This document shows positions 63,734-64,000 of a stretch of 64,000 nucleotides of DNA, piece after piece. The position numbers were made by a program, and so were the translations under genes. The stretch's first letter is position 1; every line of letters starts with the position of its first letter. The DNA is taken from contig DATGLM010000048.1 of the NCBI GenBank assembly GCA_035294125.1, positions 186,001 through 250,000 of the forward strand, read 5' to 3'. The stretch is from CADDYT01 sp035294125. Lineage in GTDB: Bacteria; Chloroflexota; Ktedonobacteria; Ktedonobacterales; Ktedonobacteraceae. The notes below the pieces were generated by a model. That model saw only the letters and a list, made by a program, of their open reading frames with translations. It was not told the origin of the DNA and did not search any database.

Positions 63734-63790
63734 AAGTCCCATAGAACGCTACTACTATTCAAAAACGAACAGCAGCGTTCTATGAGACTT
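63734..63790. terminator. Bidirectional terminator hairpin
   Basis: Arms 63734-63750 and 63774-63790 (inner part CATAGAACGCT / AGCGTTCTATG) pair in 16 of 17 positions with a 23-base loop. The structure is between the convergent transglycosylase and edge genes. Confidence 0.7.
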
Positions 63791-63823
63791 AGAGCCAGGA
63801 ACGAGTATGCCTTGACTCCCTGG

Positions 63824-64000
63824 CTATCCCTGCTCGCTCATCGAGCCAGAGCGGTCAATAATGAGCTTAATATTCTCCTTCTCTTCCTGAAAAGTCTCAT
63901 AAATCCAGATTTCCCCAGAATCGCACTTGACATCCCGCTTAATTGCCCGTATACTCTTCTCATGAACACAATTGAATACGCGAAAGCTACGAACAGGAAG
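63824..64000 (-). CDS. Edge-truncated protein, C-terminus only
   Basis: A frame open from the right window edge to TAG at 63824-63826 gives 58 residues. The sequence has a protein-like mix, for example IRAIKRDVKCDSGEIWIYET and FQEEKENIKLIIDRSGSMSE, with no low-complexity bias. The start and main part lie beyond the window. I do not recognise the family. A hairpin terminator lies 35-90 bases after the stop, which supports it as a real gene end. Confidence 0.6.
   Translation of the reverse strand, partial: LPVRSFRVFNCVHEKSIRAIKRDVKCDSGEIWIYETFQEEKENIKLIIDRSGSMSEQG

Noticed and set aside
1..64000. tRNA, rRNA or replication origin
   Set aside because: Reading the gaps on both strands I found no cloverleaf, TTCGANTC-type arm with matching stem, rRNA block or DnaA-box cluster.

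Overview
The window is a dense, GC-rich bacterial chromosome segment. Multi-domain Ser/Thr kinases with WD40 tails, an XRE/NB-ARC/TPR regulator, many SDR and VOC genes, a Tat-type lipoprotein flavoenzyme and scattered short hairpin repeats suggest Chloroflexota, probably class Ktedonobacteria. This is inferred from gene style; there is no rRNA or other marker in the window.

Left part (1-7.3 kb): an edge-truncated GAF protein on the minus strand, an alpha/beta hydrolase, CsbD, oligoendopeptidase F, a GT2-type glycosyltransferase with a CysRS-tail-like N-terminus, and a gamma-glutamyltransferase. These are mostly independent genes.

Catabolic cluster (7.7-20.6 kb, all plus strand): two SDRs, a SorC-family regulator, an APC permease, a VOC protein, a third SDR, a D-apionate-lactonase-like protein, a D-2-hydroxyacid dehydrogenase, an LsrK-like FGGY kinase, an LsrF-like thiolase/aldolase and a D-threonine-aldolase-like PLP enzyme. 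Two near-identical promoter/operator modules sit before the first SDR and before the regulator, which points to one autoregulated regulon. Lactone opening, oxidation, phosphorylation and C-C cleavage could follow one another in a branched-sugar-acid route. The combination of ApnL with LsrK/LsrF is the most novel metabolic feature here.

Decaying accessory island (20.6-27.2 kb): remnants of an IS transposase, merA, a GT4 glycosyltransferase, a MerR regulator, a UbiE-type methyltransferase and an IS5-like element. Between them lie apparently intact genes for a DUF1634-TauE/SafE fusion, MerB and a LysE exporter.

Middle (27-47 kb): VOC proteins, a lipase-like hydrolase, a 986-aa XRE-NB-ARC-TPR regulator, a methyltransferase, an EamA transporter, a bicovalent-FAD oxidoreductase, a complete cydDCAB operon (cytochrome bd and its ABC assembly exporter), an NCS1 permease, two small divergent HTH genes and a serine hydrolase. 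Several hairpin/MITE-like repeats lie between them.

Signalling block (47.3-58.9 kb, minus strand): two membrane proteins with HGN-type, probably inactive kinase domains joined to PstS-like substrate-binding domains, then DUF3307, an O-antigen-ligase-like protein and two apparently active kinases with WD40 repeats.

Right end: a class III aminotransferase, an FTR1 iron permease whose promoter is covered by a palindrome, a DtxR-family regulator ending in a 68-bp perfect palindrome, a LysM/lytic transglycosylase and an edge-truncated unknown gene.
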